In this document: piece after piece, positions 63,816 through 64,000 of the stretch
How positions within the stretch are numbered: the stretch's first letter is position 1
Layout of the letters: the number at the start of each line of letters is the position of its first letter
From: Chryseolinea lacunae
Lineage (GTDB): Bacteria > Bacteroidota > Bacteroidia > Cytophagales > Cyclobacteriaceae
Assembly: GCF_016735595.1 (NCBI RefSeq)
Contig: NZ_JAERRB010000001.1
Span: 992,001-1,056,000 of the forward strand
DNA: 64,000 nucleotides
Direction of reading: 5' to 3'
Translations under genes and position numbers: made by a program
The notes under the pieces: generated by a model
What the model was told of the DNA's origin: nothing
Seen by the model: only the letters and a program-made list of their open reading frames with translations
Database searches by the model: none

Positions 63816-64000
63816 TTATGACAATGACTTCTGTAAACCCTTGAGGGTTGCAAATCCGGGAAACTGTTTCCAAAGCGAAATCCTGAAATCGCGCGCTTCG
63901 GCCAACACTTTGCGGCCGTAGGCGGTGATGGTATAGATGCGCTTGCGCCGACCGCCCCGTTCGGCAGTGGCTTCACCCATTTTCGAGTTCACAAACCCTT
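63816..64000 (-). CDS. PadR-family transcriptional regulator, C-terminal part
   Basis: The gene enters from the right edge; only the last 61 residues are visible. They contain GFVNSKMGEATAERGGRRKR followed by IYTITAYGRKVLAEAR, the beta-wing and following helix of PadR winged-helix proteins, and end at the TAA at 63816-63818. The N-terminal recognition helix is outside the window. The permease gene starts 9 nt downstream, so this is probably its autoregulated repressor. Confidence 0.88.
   Translation of the reverse strand, partial: GFVNSKMGEATAERGGRRKRIYTITAYGRKVLAEARDFRISLWKQFPGFATLKGLQKSLS

Noticed and set aside
1-64000. CRISPR arrays, tRNA/rRNA genes, transposases, phage genes, replication origin
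   Set aside because: No regularly spaced repeats, cloverleaf sequences, DDE/recombinase motifs, phage proteins or DnaA-box clusters were seen.

Overview
The window reads as a chromosomal segment of a Bacteroidota bacterium, most likely a member of the Cytophagales (a Chryseolinea/Ohtaekwangia-like lineage would fit the roughly 50% GC, but genus is a guess). The evidence is a short 287-residue primary sigma factor without region 1.1, TAnnTTTG-type -7 promoter boxes, a FecI/FecR-type sigma/anti-sigma pair, a DUF983 protein, and many 8-helix MacB/FtsX-like permeases, two of them with the N-terminal permease-prefix domain. No rRNA, tRNA, CRISPR array, transposase or phage gene was seen.

Layout. 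0-8.6 kb: housekeeping and small metabolism (start of a type II NADH dehydrogenase, rpoD, pgeF, an AraC regulator, DUF983, two SDR enzymes, a PLD-fold protein with a degenerate HKD motif, a DUF748/AsmA-like protein). 8.6-21.8 kb: a permease block. One prefix-domain permease is followed by three tandem paralogous permeases on the minus strand, and these are divergent from an NtrC-type sigma-54 activator with its histidine kinase. A near-consensus -24/-12 (sigma-54) site lies about 64 nt before the first permease of the trio, and a better one lies at almost the same distance before a fifth permease at 58.6-61.0 kb. No ATP-binding subunit is present.

21.8-29.4 kb: a compact polyketide locus: a 2087-residue single-gene PKS (KS-AT-DH-KR-ACP-TE), a lipocalin-like protein 3 nt downstream, and a divergent Sfp-type phosphopantetheinyl transferase. 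The shared intergenic region carries a C-run/G-run palindrome related to two others in the window. 29.5-36 kb: an orphan ECF sigma/anti-sigma pair whose anti-sigma factor has an unusual C-terminus, then a small surface-polysaccharide group (acyltransferase, 35-residue membrane peptide, O-antigen-ligase-like protein).

36-58.5 kb: mixed single genes and short operons: oxidoreductases, AraC regulators, VOC proteins, a HipA-like kinase with DUF3037, an alditol-oxidase-like flavoprotein, a DUF1080 protein, an Ate1-like transferase, esterases, a receiver-only response regulator, secreted proteins and lipoproteins, a MORN-repeat protein and a DHFR-fold enzyme. 58.5-64 kb: two more permeases, the last in an operon behind a PadR regulator cut by the window edge.

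The most notable items are the PKS/PPTase locus, the two matched sigma-54-like sites linking NtrBC to permease genes, a 15-bp sequence repeated exactly in three intergenic regions, and several proteins with altered or swapped domains.
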